In this document: positions 22,216 to 32,466 of the stretch, in pieces | How positions within the stretch are numbered: the stretch's first letter is position 1 | How the letters are laid out: every line of letters starts with the position of its first letter | Assembly: GCA_032209605.1 (NCBI GenBank) | Contig: JASFXZ010000035.1 | Span: 2,299,001 to 2,363,000 of the forward strand | Length of the DNA: 64,000 bases | Reading direction: 5' to 3' | Source of the DNA: Mactromeris polynyma | Lineage: Eukaryota; Mollusca; Bivalvia; Venerida; Mactridae | Made by a program: the position numbers and the translations under genes | The notes under the pieces: model-generated | Database searches by the model: none | Told to the model about the DNA's origin: nothing | Seen by the model: the letters and a program-made list of their open reading frames with translations, nothing else

Positions 22216-24286
22216 CCTCACCAAGAAGGGTGCAGATTTTCAGTGGAGCAGTAATTGTGAGTTAGCATTTCAGTCGATAAAAACAGCACTTATTGGTCGA
22301 AACGTGATGGGTTTTCCTTTCAATGAAGGTGGCGAGTTCGTTCTGGATGTCGATGCATCAGGGGTCGGCATTGGGGGTGTTTTAGCACAAATACAAGAAG
22401 GGCGTGAGAGAGTCATATCCTATGCCAGCAGGGCATTGAATAAGGCCGAACGAAACTACTGTATAACGGAACAAGAGTTACTTGCTGTAGTGTATTTCAT
22501 TCAGTATTTTCGCCAGTATTTGCTCGGGCGGAAGTTCTTGGTACGCACAGACCATCAGGCACTTGTATGGTTGTTTTCGCTCAAAGAACCGAACGGGAAA
22601 ATCGCGCGCTGGCTTGAAATACTCGCTCCTTTTGATGTTTCCATCGAGTACCGACCAGGCAAGAAGCAGCCACACTGTGACGCTCTTTCTATGTGCACTC
22701 ATCCCAGGGATTGCCGGTGCCATGATGTTGACATGTTTGAAGCTCTGAAGTGCGGTCCATGCAACAAATGTCGAAGGCGGGCCGAGCAAATGCAGCTATC
22801 GTTGCCATCACTCACCGATGAGATGACTGAAGCGGTACTCCAAGAGGACAGTATAGCCAGAAAGGTGGATGAGAAGGTACCGAGCACTTCTACTGAGAAG
22901 GAATCCCACCATTCAAGAGTATGGCTGAGCGGAATCTCGAAAGAGGACCTGGTGGTGAAACAAAGAGCAGACCTAGACATTGCTCCTATTCTGAAGGCCA
23001 AGGAAGATGGTCAAAAGCCATCAACATCTGAAATGTTAGACAAAAGCCGAGCGACACGTCATTACTGGCTGCTATTTGACACTCTGGAATTACAGGATGG
23101 CCTACTTTGTAGAAAGTTTGTGGGATTGAACGAATCAGATGAACATCTTCAAATCATAGTTCCAGAAAGTTTAAAAGGAGAAATATTGCACCAATGTCAC
23201 GATGTTCTCATGTCCGGTCACTTAGGTACTAAGCGGACAGCCCAAAGAGTAAGACAGCATTTTTACTGGTTTGAGCTAAAGGATAGTGTCCGTTTGTACG
23301 TCCAGTCATGCGATATCTGTGCTGCAGATAAATTACCAAATAAAAAACCAAAAGCTCCACTTGGTCACATAGTTAGTGGTGCTCCTTGGGACGTTTTAGC
23401 CCTTGACTACCTAGGTCCACTTCCTATGACCGCTGACGGGAATAAGCACATCCTAGTTCTCACTGATAGCTTCACCAAATATGTCGAAGTTGTGGCAGTT
23501 AAAAGCCAATCAGCGGACGAATGCGCAACTGTGTTAGCAAACAACTTTATTTCTCGTTGGGGTGTCCCACTGTCCATACATACTGACCAAGGAGCTGCCT
23601 TTGAAAGTAAACTATTCAAGGAGCTATGCAAGCTGTTTGAGATAAGAAAGACCCGCACCAGTCCCAGAAATCCTAAGTGCAACGGACAAACTGAGCGCTT
23701 TAATAGAACATTGTTACAAATGATCAAAGCATACATTATTGATCAAGATCAATGGGATCTGAACCTTGGATGCATTGCAGGGGCATATCGTTCGTCATCG
23801 CATGAGTCTACAAAACTAACACCCAATCACATGTGCCTTGGCCGTGAAATTCGGATGCCTGCCGATGTCATTTATGGATACAATAAGACTGACACCGTCA
23901 TTTCAGAATCAGAGCATGTTGGACTGATTCGGGAGAGAATACTCAGTGCGCATGCGATTGCACGTCGTCACCTCAAATGCGCTGCTAGGCGAAGCAAAGA
24001 TCGCTATGATGCAAAGGCAGAATTCTCCAGTCATGAGGTGGGTAGTCTAGTGTGGATGTTACACGAAAACAGGAGAGTCGGAGTCACGCCTAAACTCGAA
24101 CGGAAGTTTGCAGGACCATTTCTGGTGCAGAGGAAATCGTCGCCAGTGAACTACGTTATACAGATCGATGAAAGGGGAAGTACCAAAACCATTCATCATG
24201 ATAAGTTAAAGAAGTACCAGGGTGATCAGGAGCCGAAATGGATGAATAAGGCGAGAAAACGCCTGCAGGCCTGCAGTTTAAAGTAG
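22148..24286 (+). CDS. pol: Gypsy pol, last part: RNase H and integrase
   Basis: Homology starts about 22185, where the family frame resumes after a net shift (a 2-base loss or 1-base gain). The earlier residues of this ORF are out of register. RNase H has DVDAS (about residues 67-71), the TEQELLAVV block and RTDHQALVWL. The integrase has an H2C2 zinc region (HQCH to SCDICAAD) and a catalytic D-D-35-E: D in LALDYLG, D in HTDQGAAF, E in NGQTERFN, with exactly 35 residues between the last two. A GPF-type C-terminal module (AGPFLVQRK) follows. The catalytic residues are intact. Confidence 0.88.
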   Translation: MLQQVLTIVDLSNFAKIARPLIDLTKKGADFQWSSNCELAFQSIKTALIGRNVMGFPFNEGGEFVLDVDASGVGIGGVLAQIQEGRERVISYASRALNKAERNYCITEQELLAVVYFIQYFRQYLLGRKFLVRTDHQALVWLFSLKEPNGKIARWLEILAPFDVSIEYRPGKKQPHCDALSMCTHPRDCRCHDVDMFEALKCGPCNKCRRRAEQMQLSLPSLTDEMTEAVLQEDSIARKVDEKVPSTSTEKESHHSRVWLSGISKEDLVVKQRADLDIAPILKAKEDGQKPSTSEMLDKSRATRHYWLLFDTLELQDGLLCRKFVGLNESDEHLQIIVPESLKGEILHQCHDVLMSGHLGTKRTAQRVRQHFYWFELKDSVRLYVQSCDICAADKLPNKKPKAPLGHIVSGAPWDVLALDYLGPLPMTADGNKHILVLTDSFTKYVEVVAVKSQSADECATVLANNFISRWGVPLSIHTDQGAAFESKLFKELCKLFEIRKTRTSPRNPKCNGQTERFNRTLLQMIKAYIIDQDQWDLNLGCIAGAYRSSSHESTKLTPNHMCLGREIRMPADVIYGYNKTDTVISESEHVGLIRERILSAHAIARRHLKCAARRSKDRYDAKAEFSSHEVGSLVWMLHENRRVGVTPKLERKFAGPFLVQRKSSPVNYVIQIDERGSTKTIHHDKLKKYQGDQEPKWMNKARKRLQACSLK

Positions 24287-24480
24287 CAAGATAGTATATG
24301 CAGAATATGTACCCATGTACATGAAGTTGTTTTATTGTTATTTCGTTGAACATTACGGTGATTAAATACAAGTTATGATACCCAAGTTGAGTTGTACCAA
24401 ACTCAAACAGTGTTTCGTCTAGAAGTAAAAATAGAACCAGTAGTCTTCATTAGGCGCATCCAGAGGATTAACGGGAGGTT

Positions 24481-25737
24481 ATGATTTTCATGTTTATTCA
24501 TCCAAGTAAGGATCCTCATTTATGTATTGTTCAGACTATGGATAGGCGACGAAAGCTTTACACGTGCGCTCACTGTGCAAAGGGTCAGGAAACCTATGTG
24601 GCTGAGAGGTACAGGGTTATCGACCACATTCAGAAGCACCATGTGGCTCTAGACCAGGCAGCCTTTTACTGCAACTTGTGTATGTTCAGGTGCACAACAC
24701 AAGACCAGCTCGAGAAACACCTCACAGGGTATCGCAGACACGTTTTGATGGGTGGAACCTTGGGAGCAGGTGTGGACTCCAGACGGTACTTGGTGGCCAA
24801 CCCTAATCCCAAACATATCATGGAAGGCATAGACTATAGGTTAGCATCCTTAGTGGACCATGTTGGTCAACCTTTTTCGAGGCCAGATGACCCATTCGAC
24901 ATCCCGGCGCAGACAGTTACTAACCTGGGGAAACGGCAGGACCTTGTCACCGTACAGGTAACGCCCGATATGCTAGCCTCATTACTTAACACTACAGGTC
25001 AGACCGTGACACCAAAGTTGCAGCAACTTCCCCATTCCGTTACTCCAGAGCGGACGAGAATCAATGAGTATGACCCGGCATGGCCCAGTTTGTCAGGTCC
25101 GGGATCATCAGTAGACCCTTTGGATACTTTCACTGCCACCCCCTGTGGGAGCGTTTGCACGCCCACATTACCTAGCTTCAAGCCACAGAATGTGCCATCC
25201 ACCATCAAGGGGAGTTTGAATACCCCTGATCATTTCCCTTCGTTTGAAGACACCACTTACCAGCCTCAGGTAGCAGACAGAGGAACCACTGAGAACGTGC
25301 TGGACCAGATCTTGGGAACTGGTACGCCCATGTCTTTCTCCCCTGATGTAATGCTTCCACCCAAGCCAGATGCCCCAGTCCAAAGTATAACTAGCGAGCA
25401 GGCCTGCCAGACGGTAAAAGAAGTAAAAGAAGATAAGTTTCAGCCCATGACAGCCTGTGTGGGGCGTCTGGAGAAGGCGTTGGAAGCATCCATGGGTAAG
25501 GTAGTCTTCGCCATGGAGTCCAACGCCAGAGCTACGCGCCATCTTGGGCAATCTTTGGAGTCCATGGCCGACTCACTGAAGGCATTGACCCGAACTGTGG
25601 ACAGGATGGCGGAGGAGCAGAGAAGGCAGACTAAGCGGGAGGACACCACCAGGGTTGAGAAAAGACCAAGACTTCATGAGAAAGAGAACTCCCCCAGACT
25701 GAAGTCAATCGTCAGTATGAAGAAACCACGAACCTAA
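24481..25737 (+). CDS. Extra ORF of the Gypsy element: zinc-finger/coiled-coil protein
   Basis: Up to 418 codons lie between pol and the 3' LTR, on the element's coding strand. A second ATG at 24538 gives a start (MDRRRKLYTCAHC) right before the first finger and directly after a possible acceptor (ATTGTTCAG at 24525-24533), so I favour it for a spliced mRNA. Two C2H2-like fingers sit near the N-terminus: CAHC with HIQKHH, then CNLC with H-x6-H. A proline/threonine-rich middle follows. Next comes an amphipathic helix with heptad character (about residues 320-385), then a basic tail (KRPRL...PRLKS) that could be a nuclear signal. There is no signal peptide or membrane span, so it is not an envelope. 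I do not recognise the family; a nucleic-acid-binding accessory protein is the simplest reading. Confidence 0.7.
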   Translation: MIFMFIHPSKDPHLCIVQTMDRRRKLYTCAHCAKGQETYVAERYRVIDHIQKHHVALDQAAFYCNLCMFRCTTQDQLEKHLTGYRRHVLMGGTLGAGVDSRRYLVANPNPKHIMEGIDYRLASLVDHVGQPFSRPDDPFDIPAQTVTNLGKRQDLVTVQVTPDMLASLLNTTGQTVTPKLQQLPHSVTPERTRINEYDPAWPSLSGPGSSVDPLDTFTATPCGSVCTPTLPSFKPQNVPSTIKGSLNTPDHFPSFEDTTYQPQVADRGTTENVLDQILGTGTPMSFSPDVMLPPKPDAPVQSITSEQACQTVKEVKEDKFQPMTACVGRLEKALEASMGKVVFAMESNARATRHLGQSLESMADSLKALTRTVDRMAEEQRRQTKREDTTRVEKRPRLHEKENSPRLKSIVSMKKPRT

Positions 25738-26040
25738 TTTGTTACATGCATATTTATTCATTTTTGTGTAATGAATCAGATCCAGCAGTTAGTATTTCTT
25801 GATAAACTTGTTACTAAATGTTTTTGTTTGTGTACAATTGAGTCGGCGCATTAAGGTTGGTATATGTATTGAATTGACTTAAAGTGTATTCACTGTGTAT
25901 ATTTGTACACAAAATGTTGTATAGTGTCTTTAAAAGTTTACCATGTGTTACTCTGATGACAACTTTCTTTTAATATTTCATGTTAATGACTATGTAAGCC
26001 ATGTTAGCGTTAATGCTCTGGCAACAGGAGTTTTGCCATG

Positions 26041-26056
26041 GAAAACTGGGGGGTAA
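26041..26056 (+). other. Polypurine tract
   Basis: GAAAACTGGGGGGTAA lies immediately before the 3' LTR TGTAATG. A purine-rich run in this position primes plus-strand synthesis in LTR elements. Confidence 0.75.
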
Positions 26057-27301
26057 TGTAATGTTCTAGATTTTACCTGAACCTTGGGAGTATGGTACAT
26101 TCATCCTTCACTTGCTCCCATCTTGATAAGCTTTTTGTTTACTTTTACACTTTGTAGCTACTGCTGACGACAGTACATGAAGTTGGTTGCTGACTTGGTT
26201 TTATGTTACAAGACAGCAACACAACGTTACATAATGTGCCAGCTTTTATCTATTACATCATTTGATTGTATTTTCGTTACGTTATGTAACATGTTTCCGC
26301 GACTTGTCACAATTTATCCTTTCTAGTTGACTGTTTGCAACGCTCAGTTTATAATTTCATGTTGAAAGCACTCACTATTTGTTAAATGCACGTTTCTATA
26401 AGCCTATAGTATCCAATGTATTGTTGTATCATCAATTTTAGTCCTTTTAGTATCCTGCATCGTGCAGAACATGTATTTGTCAGCCATGTTGGATTTTCAC
26501 TGTGATGGTTACTTAGCAACCACCACAGTCTACTGCACCGCTGTTTCGATATTTTATCAGTACCTGTTAAGATGTTTTCTTTGAAGAGTGCCCAGAAAAG
26601 GCCTTATGAGGTTATTTGATGTTTAATTTATATTGTTTAAAAGTAGTTTATACGTTAAGGTCCGTATTATTGTTTATTTTTATAACAAGCACCTGACGTT
26701 CTTTTTGCCACGACCCACACTGTGGACTGTGGACCACAACGCCACAGTTGTGGACTGTGAGTGCCACACTGTGGATTGTGAATGCCACACTGTGGGCTGT
26801 GGAGATCTTAGGAGTATATAAGCTCCACTGCCCGTCATTCGGGGACTTCCAATACTTTTGTTTCTCAGAGACCGTTTGTCTATTTTTTCCTTTAAAGGTG
26901 CATTTTCAAATCTTATTTTAAGTAACTCATTAAACAATTTCTATACATTATCTCATATTTTTGATACCTCAAGTAATAATAACACTGTAGTAACAATCTC
27001 TAAACTCATTTTATTATATGTGACTTAGTGGATGCGCCGACTAGTTTGTTTGTTGTTTAGATGTGTACTAGTTAGTTATCTATAGATACCAATATTAATA
27101 GAGAGTAAAACTCTTTGAAACGAATCTCATAGTCTTTGTTTTAGTTTTCATGGCTTGAGTTTTATTTATTTACATACTAGTATAGATCTTTAACCGGAAG
27201 TCCAAAGGTTATCTAACAGTATTCCAACTCAGTAGTTCACACCAGTTCGTGTATCAGCACTCACACAACGACACTTTCGCACACATACCGAGGGCGTAAC
27301 A
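26057..27301 (+). repeat. 3' LTR
   Basis: 1245 bp, differing from the 5' LTR at about six positions seen by eye (for example GAATTTACCTA versus GATTTTACCTG). Its end abuts ATATTCATATTA, which continues the host sequence interrupted at 17607. Confidence 0.95.
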
Positions 27302-30300
27302 ATATTCATATTATACGCCACTATTATTTCGAATTACTAACACATTTAAACAAGATCTAGAAGTTATTTCAAAACTTCCTTTATGATCCGGTATTGTGAT
27401 CACCTGCTCGAATTTTTGTAAAAAAATAATACCATAACAACCACCTGCGTTATAAGTGTATCCAAATATCAATACCTAAGATAAAGTTAGATTAGACAGT
27501 TTACACCGTTTTCTAATCGTGCTTGTTTTCAGAAAATACAGTCTGCTTCCGGTTTCGTGTCATGTACATGGTTGTATAAACATTGACAACGGGTGTATAT
27601 ATGTGAACCAGTCGTACTGTTATAAAGTGTTGTGTCACTGTATTAAATATATAAAATCAACATCTATAAATCATTTTATACGACATTCATTCCCTGTTCG
27701 TAATCAGATTGGAACATCCTCACGAATTGTCCAAATCCCTACATTCGTTTCGATGTCGGCTACTTCCGGTTTAGAAACACGTACAATAAGATCGGCAGTC
27801 TAATACATAACATAATTGTAAATTATAGTTTATTATGTTTATACGTCGATGAGTTCAATAAATGCTATAAGTGTAAACTATCCGTTTGTATCATATGCAT
27901 TTATTATATATGTACATCACACTAACGGATCACCTACTTCCATCAGTTTCCCTCATTCGTTGTACATGTATTTTATCGAAAAAAATAAATAAAATTTCAA
28001 TAAAAAACTTATTTCATTTATCACAAAATGTGCACCTACTTTTACAATAGTTCCATTGTCTGTATATTCCTTAATGGCTCTTTATATTTGTCACTACTGT
28101 AACAAACATTTGATGATTATATAATGATATCATGATTATACCGGCTCGTACTTCGTCATTCACCAACTAAAATATGTGTATCATTATAAACACAACCCGC
28201 CAATTACAACTTATATCAAGTGCGAGGTTTTCTTTTAAAATAAAATCAAAGCTACACATGAGTATCGCATCAACAACCATTTTATGCGAATGCAGGAAAT
28301 TCCGCATACAACGCAGCACCCTATATGTTATGATAAGACAGGGAAATGTGTACATAAATAATTACAATGGCACAAGGGATACAAATCAGATGAGTTTCGC
28401 CTTGGTAGGGCCAGTGGTAAAACCAACACACGAGGTTTGCAATTGTTTTAAAAAATCAGTAGGGTATTGACTTTGTTTCGTCGATCATTTTTATTTTTTC
28501 TCTATAAAATAGTTTTTACAATGAAAATCAATCAACTGCAGAGTAAACATAACGCCATGCATATTTCTTAAACCATAATATCTACGACCTTGTCTGTCCT
28601 GGTTACACTGTGATAAGATAAATGTACTCACTCTATCCACTCGTTTTATCTGCAGGTTGCAATCAATTCATACTCAGTTTGTTAACCTTCGTTTGCTTCA
28701 ATATATTGTTACCTTAGCAATCAGTAGGGTCTTGAGTTTGTTTCGTCTATTTTTGTTTCAATTTTCCCTATAGACATAGTTTTTACAATGAAAATCAACT
28801 GCACAGTAAACATAATGTCTTGCCTATTTCTCAAACCGCTATGTGTACGTCTGTCCTTGTTACACTGATAAGTAGGGTCTTGACTTTGTTTCGACTATCA
28901 TTTTCCTATATACATAGTTTGTACAACAGAATCAATCAACTGCACAGTAAACATAACGTCATGCATTTACGTTTTTAGTACGCCCTTATCCCTACTGGCT
29001 ACATTGCGATACGATGTATTTACTCTATCAACAGTTTGCAATCATTTCGCTCTAATTGTTAACCTTCGATTGCATCCATATATTGATACCTAAAACATCA
29101 CTGTCCCCTCGTTGTAACCGAACTTACCTAAGTATCGAGTATACCTAGATACATTTTAAAGACACGGTCACTGTATGTACACATTATGTTGTTTTTTGTA
29201 TGTGGCGTTTCCTGTAGCAACTTATTCTCTTTCTTTTATTGCATATTTGTTACACACATACGAAAGCTGATGAGCCTGGATACAATTCTGTAACATTTTT
29301 CATCATTAAAACTTTTTGTTGTCCTAACAATTGCGTATGAGAAAGGTTTCATTGTATTTTATAAAGCCATAATTAACACAAACACTTACTTAACACATAA
29401 GGATTCATTGTATCATCTAAAGTCATAATGATAACAAACGCTCACTTACATTATGTGCACAATAATTATTACATGTTTCATCATCTGTACCGATAAAGAC
29501 AAAAATCATAAAAAAAAAATTATTTGAAAGATTCATGAAATGTTATGCAGATTCATCACTACAGTAATTTGTAAAATGATCACAATTCAGACGATGAACA
29601 GTGCATGCTCTCATGAGGTACCGTCCGTTGAACAACAACCTCCCTTTGACAACAGTATAAAGTTTACGTGTCGCAGATTTAACTATCAATGTAACATATC
29701 TAGAACGATAACATATCAACAACAGACACACCTTTGTGTCTCTCGCACAACGTAGCTCTGTATTGTACGACGCAAATGGCATAGTTCTATTATCAAAGTC
29801 CGTGTAAAAATGCTTATCAATACTGGATATATGTATGTACGTTTTTTTCTATTAAATCAGAATTGTACGTATGCATTTTTTTTATCTTATAGATAATGAC
29901 AATTATTCAAATGCATACATACAATAACGATACAATAAGAACAAAACATAGACATTTTTAATATTGATGATAATGACGACCCAGTTTTGCTCAATACATG
30001 TAGTTCGGTCCCACCTGTATCATATAGCAGTGTACAACCGTACAACGCATTATCGTTATGCATATAATCGTACCGTACAATTCTGCGGTATATATGAACA
30101 TATAGTACCGTGCAGCGTCGCATGATTGTGTGCTGTATCGAACGGTACGGTATTGCATAGTGTCAAATCGCACCGTACTATATCGTGTCGTTAATGTGTA
30201 ATTCATATTGTGTCACTAGAATATCTTTCTAAATGCGTCGTACGGTCTAACATTAAACCGTTCCGGTTATATTGAAATGCAATGTATATGCACGCACACA

Positions 30301-30768
30301 TCAAATCGAAATTGCACGTTTAGGTGCAGTGATATACCGTATTACTGTATAATATACGTACCATGCAAATCAGGTTCAATACAAATGTTGATCTATCATG
30401 CAAGCAAAAAAGCAAACGTACATAATGATGAATGTTACATAAATTACTGAAACTCTCAGACACATACCAACCAATATTACGCGCTCATACAATAAAAATA
30501 TATATAAGGTACTAGTCCAGTCCTGTAATGTCTACATGTTAACGTAAGAAAATATAAGAACTCCTTACAAAAATCACAAATTGAAGGAAATGTATCAAAA
30601 TATGGAATACATAACCTGAAAAAAATCAATAATTCACTTACACTGAAAAAAGCACTGAAACTTTTTCACTGATGTTTTTACGCTGTTGGTTTCAGTTTAT
30701 GTCTTTCCATATTTTAACAATGCACTGTTTCGTATACAGATCAGATACCATATGTATGTATCGTCTGT
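27302..30768. other. Duplicated intergenic sequence without a supported gene
   Basis: 27302-27830 continues the upstream flank of TRIM copy 1 and matches about 32640-33000, 45385-45910 and 54675-55080. 27830-29800 matches 49180-50830 and in part 42500-43300. 29890-30650 matches the 3' flanks of the other TRIM copies. Open frames here are short and not shared between copies. Confidence 0.6.
28458..29060. repeat. Three degenerate tandem copies of a 150-270 bp unit
   Basis: AGTAGGGT(C/A)TTGA(C/G)TTTGTTTCG recurs at about 28459, 28722 and 28872. Each copy is followed by TTTTTACAATGAAAATCA-type sequence and GCACAGTAAACATAA. The corresponding site near 49709 has only one copy, so the expansion is local to this segment. 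Confidence 0.75.
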
Positions 30769-32466
30769 TTATTCTGATAGTATTCGGTATATATTTAATT
30801 TTCTGGCTCCACGTGCAGAATTTGAGACAGCCAGTTTTCTTCTGTCCTTGGATGCAGCAAGATAACGAGGAGTATACATATCTACCTGATATGATGACAG
30901 TACACGACCTCCAGGAGTAATCTCTACTAAAGAGCTTGTACTGTTACTGCCTACAAACACATGATCATATGGACCAACAGCTACACCACATGGTGCCTTG
31001 ATCAACTCATCCTTGATGACAGCCTTCTGACCTGACTTAACGTCGTATATATATATAGTGTCAGCATCTCTATCAGTCATCACGATTTTGTCCTGACCAC
31101 GTATATACGTACATGAGCTTGTGTCACCTGGATATTTCTTTGATTGGAACACAATATCAAAGTCTTTCACTTCACCAGACATTGATACAATACGTACTGG
31201 TGGATTGTGATCTATAGTACTGACCACAAAGTTCTCATCATCCTTCATGCTTATAGAGAAGAATTTAACATTGACGATACATGTTCTATTCAATGTTATT
31301 TCATTAGATTTACTTACATGAAGAAAGTCCAGTCTATATTTGCCGCCCGATGTTATAATAACCTCCTCATCAGACACAACAACTACACTTACAGGATATT
31401 GGTATGGTAATTTGTATGCAGACTTCAGATTCAGATTATCATCATAAACCAAACATTTACTATTCTTATTATCCACCACCACTAGTCTACCATCAGGTAG
31501 AAAATCTAAACCAGTGTAGAATGGCTCTCCCACATCATCATCCGTCTGCTTTAATTCTATGGACGCGATCGATTCGAGCTTTGATTTCTTAGGTACGCTG
31601 TATTTCATATCAAACTCATCAGGTTTCATTGCAGACAGCAGACCTGATTTCAATGAATCAAATTGTTCGTCAAATTTACACGAAACGTTTAATGTCCACA
31701 GGTCTGTGCATAACGAGTCAGAGTTCTTCACTTCATTTTGTATTGTTTCTGTCATACTGCGCACCATTATGAATTGTTGCGATGGTGTTCCATTTGTTGC
31801 TATATTATCAATCGTTTCCAAGTAGTTTTTCATAGTGGCTTCTTTGGTTTCACATTCAAGTTTTCTGTTTGTCCAGTCTGTTGTAGTTTTATCTCGATAC
31901 GAGTTCGCGATTTTTGTTACTTTCTCGGCGAATTCGTCAAACATCTGAATAATTTTTCTCCTCATTTTGGAAAGTTTTTCTGGTACACTCTGAACGTCGT
32001 TGGATAAAGACGATTCGGCTTTCTTTAAGTTTTCAACAGCTTGATTCGTTGTTGTTATGGCAGCTTGTAGTTTTTCCCTCAATGTGTAACACTCGTCTTC
32101 TTTGGTGATATTATCTATCTCGGACACATCATTGCATTTTCTATGATCTATAATAGCACACGTACTGCAGGCTAATGCTTTGTCGTCTTCACATGAGAAC
32201 TTAAAACGTTTATTGTGTTTTTTACAAATATCAATCCCTTTCATGTCAACATAATTTGCAACAACTTTGGACAAACCTTCTTCAACACTTAACAGTTTGT
32301 GATCTCTCATGAAAGCGTACAGTTTATGTCCATTTGTACAATCATTACATTGAAATTCATTGCATGTCGGACAAAACACATCAGCTGAGCGCTTGATGTC
32401 TTTGTATAAACACGGTTGGCACTTGCTTTCAACACGTCCGCCTACTTCCTGTTTGTTTTCCGCCAT
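30769..32466 (-). CDS. RING-less TRIM-like B-box/NHL-propeller protein, copy 2
   Basis: 565 codons in one uninterrupted exon. The start AAAATGGCGG has a good context and is shared by copy 4. Two B-box zinc modules occupy residues about 15-55 (CQPC, CPTC, CNDC, then His residues) and about 77-115 (CKKH, SCEDD, CSTC, DHRKCN). A predicted coiled coil follows (about 120-240). The C-terminal half (about 300-565) is a propeller with NHL-like blades (FLPDGRLVVVDN, PCGVAVGPYDHVFV, ITPGGRVLSSY). No RING is present or encoded upstream, so ubiquitin ligase activity is not expected. Family relatives (TRIM2/3/32/56/71 type) act in ubiquitin signalling, RNA control or immunity; the role here is unknown. 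About 100 bp upstream is conserved among the copies. Confidence 0.9.
   Translation of the reverse strand: MAENKQEVGGRVESKCQPCLYKDIKRSADVFCPTCNEFQCNDCTNGHKLYAFMRDHKLLSVEEGLSKVVANYVDMKGIDICKKHNKRFKFSCEDDKALACSTCAIIDHRKCNDVSEIDNITKEDECYTLREKLQAAITTTNQAVENLKKAESSLSNDVQSVPEKLSKMRRKIIQMFDEFAEKVTKIANSYRDKTTTDWTNRKLECETKEATMKNYLETIDNIATNGTPSQQFIMVRSMTETIQNEVKNSDSLCTDLWTLNVSCKFDEQFDSLKSGLLSAMKPDEFDMKYSVPKKSKLESIASIELKQTDDDVGEPFYTGLDFLPDGRLVVVDNKNSKCLVYDDNLNLKSAYKLPYQYPVSVVVVSDEEVIITSGGKYRLDFLHVSKSNEITLNRTCIVNVKFFSISMKDDENFVVSTIDHNPPVRIVSMSGEVKDFDIVFQSKKYPGDTSSCTYIRGQDKIVMTDRDADTIYIYDVKSGQKAVIKDELIKAPCGVAVGPYDHVFVGSNSTSSLVEITPGGRVLSSYQVDMYTPRYLAASKDRRKLAVSNSARGARKLNIYRILSE

Larger units (their letters stand above)
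17608..27301 (+). mobile_element. Ty3/Gypsy LTR retrotransposon, 9.7 kb, recent insertion
   Basis: The LTRs are 17608-18852 and 26057-27301, each 1245 bp, starting TGTAATG and ending GTAACA. I count about six differences, near 99.5% identity. The flanks carry ATAT on both sides (17604-17607 and 27302-27305). The related segment at about 32.63 kb has the empty site, with GTAATATTCATATTA uninterrupted. Internal order is tRNA-Leu primer site, gag, pol (PR-RT-RNaseH-IN, the Gypsy order), an extra ORF, purine tract and 3' LTR. Pol carries two lesions, so this copy is not autonomous as read. Confidence 0.95.

Noticed and set aside
24481..25737. Envelope protein for the Gypsy third ORF
   Set aside because: No signal peptide, membrane span, furin-type site or fusion peptide-like segment is visible; the features are zinc-finger and coiled coil.
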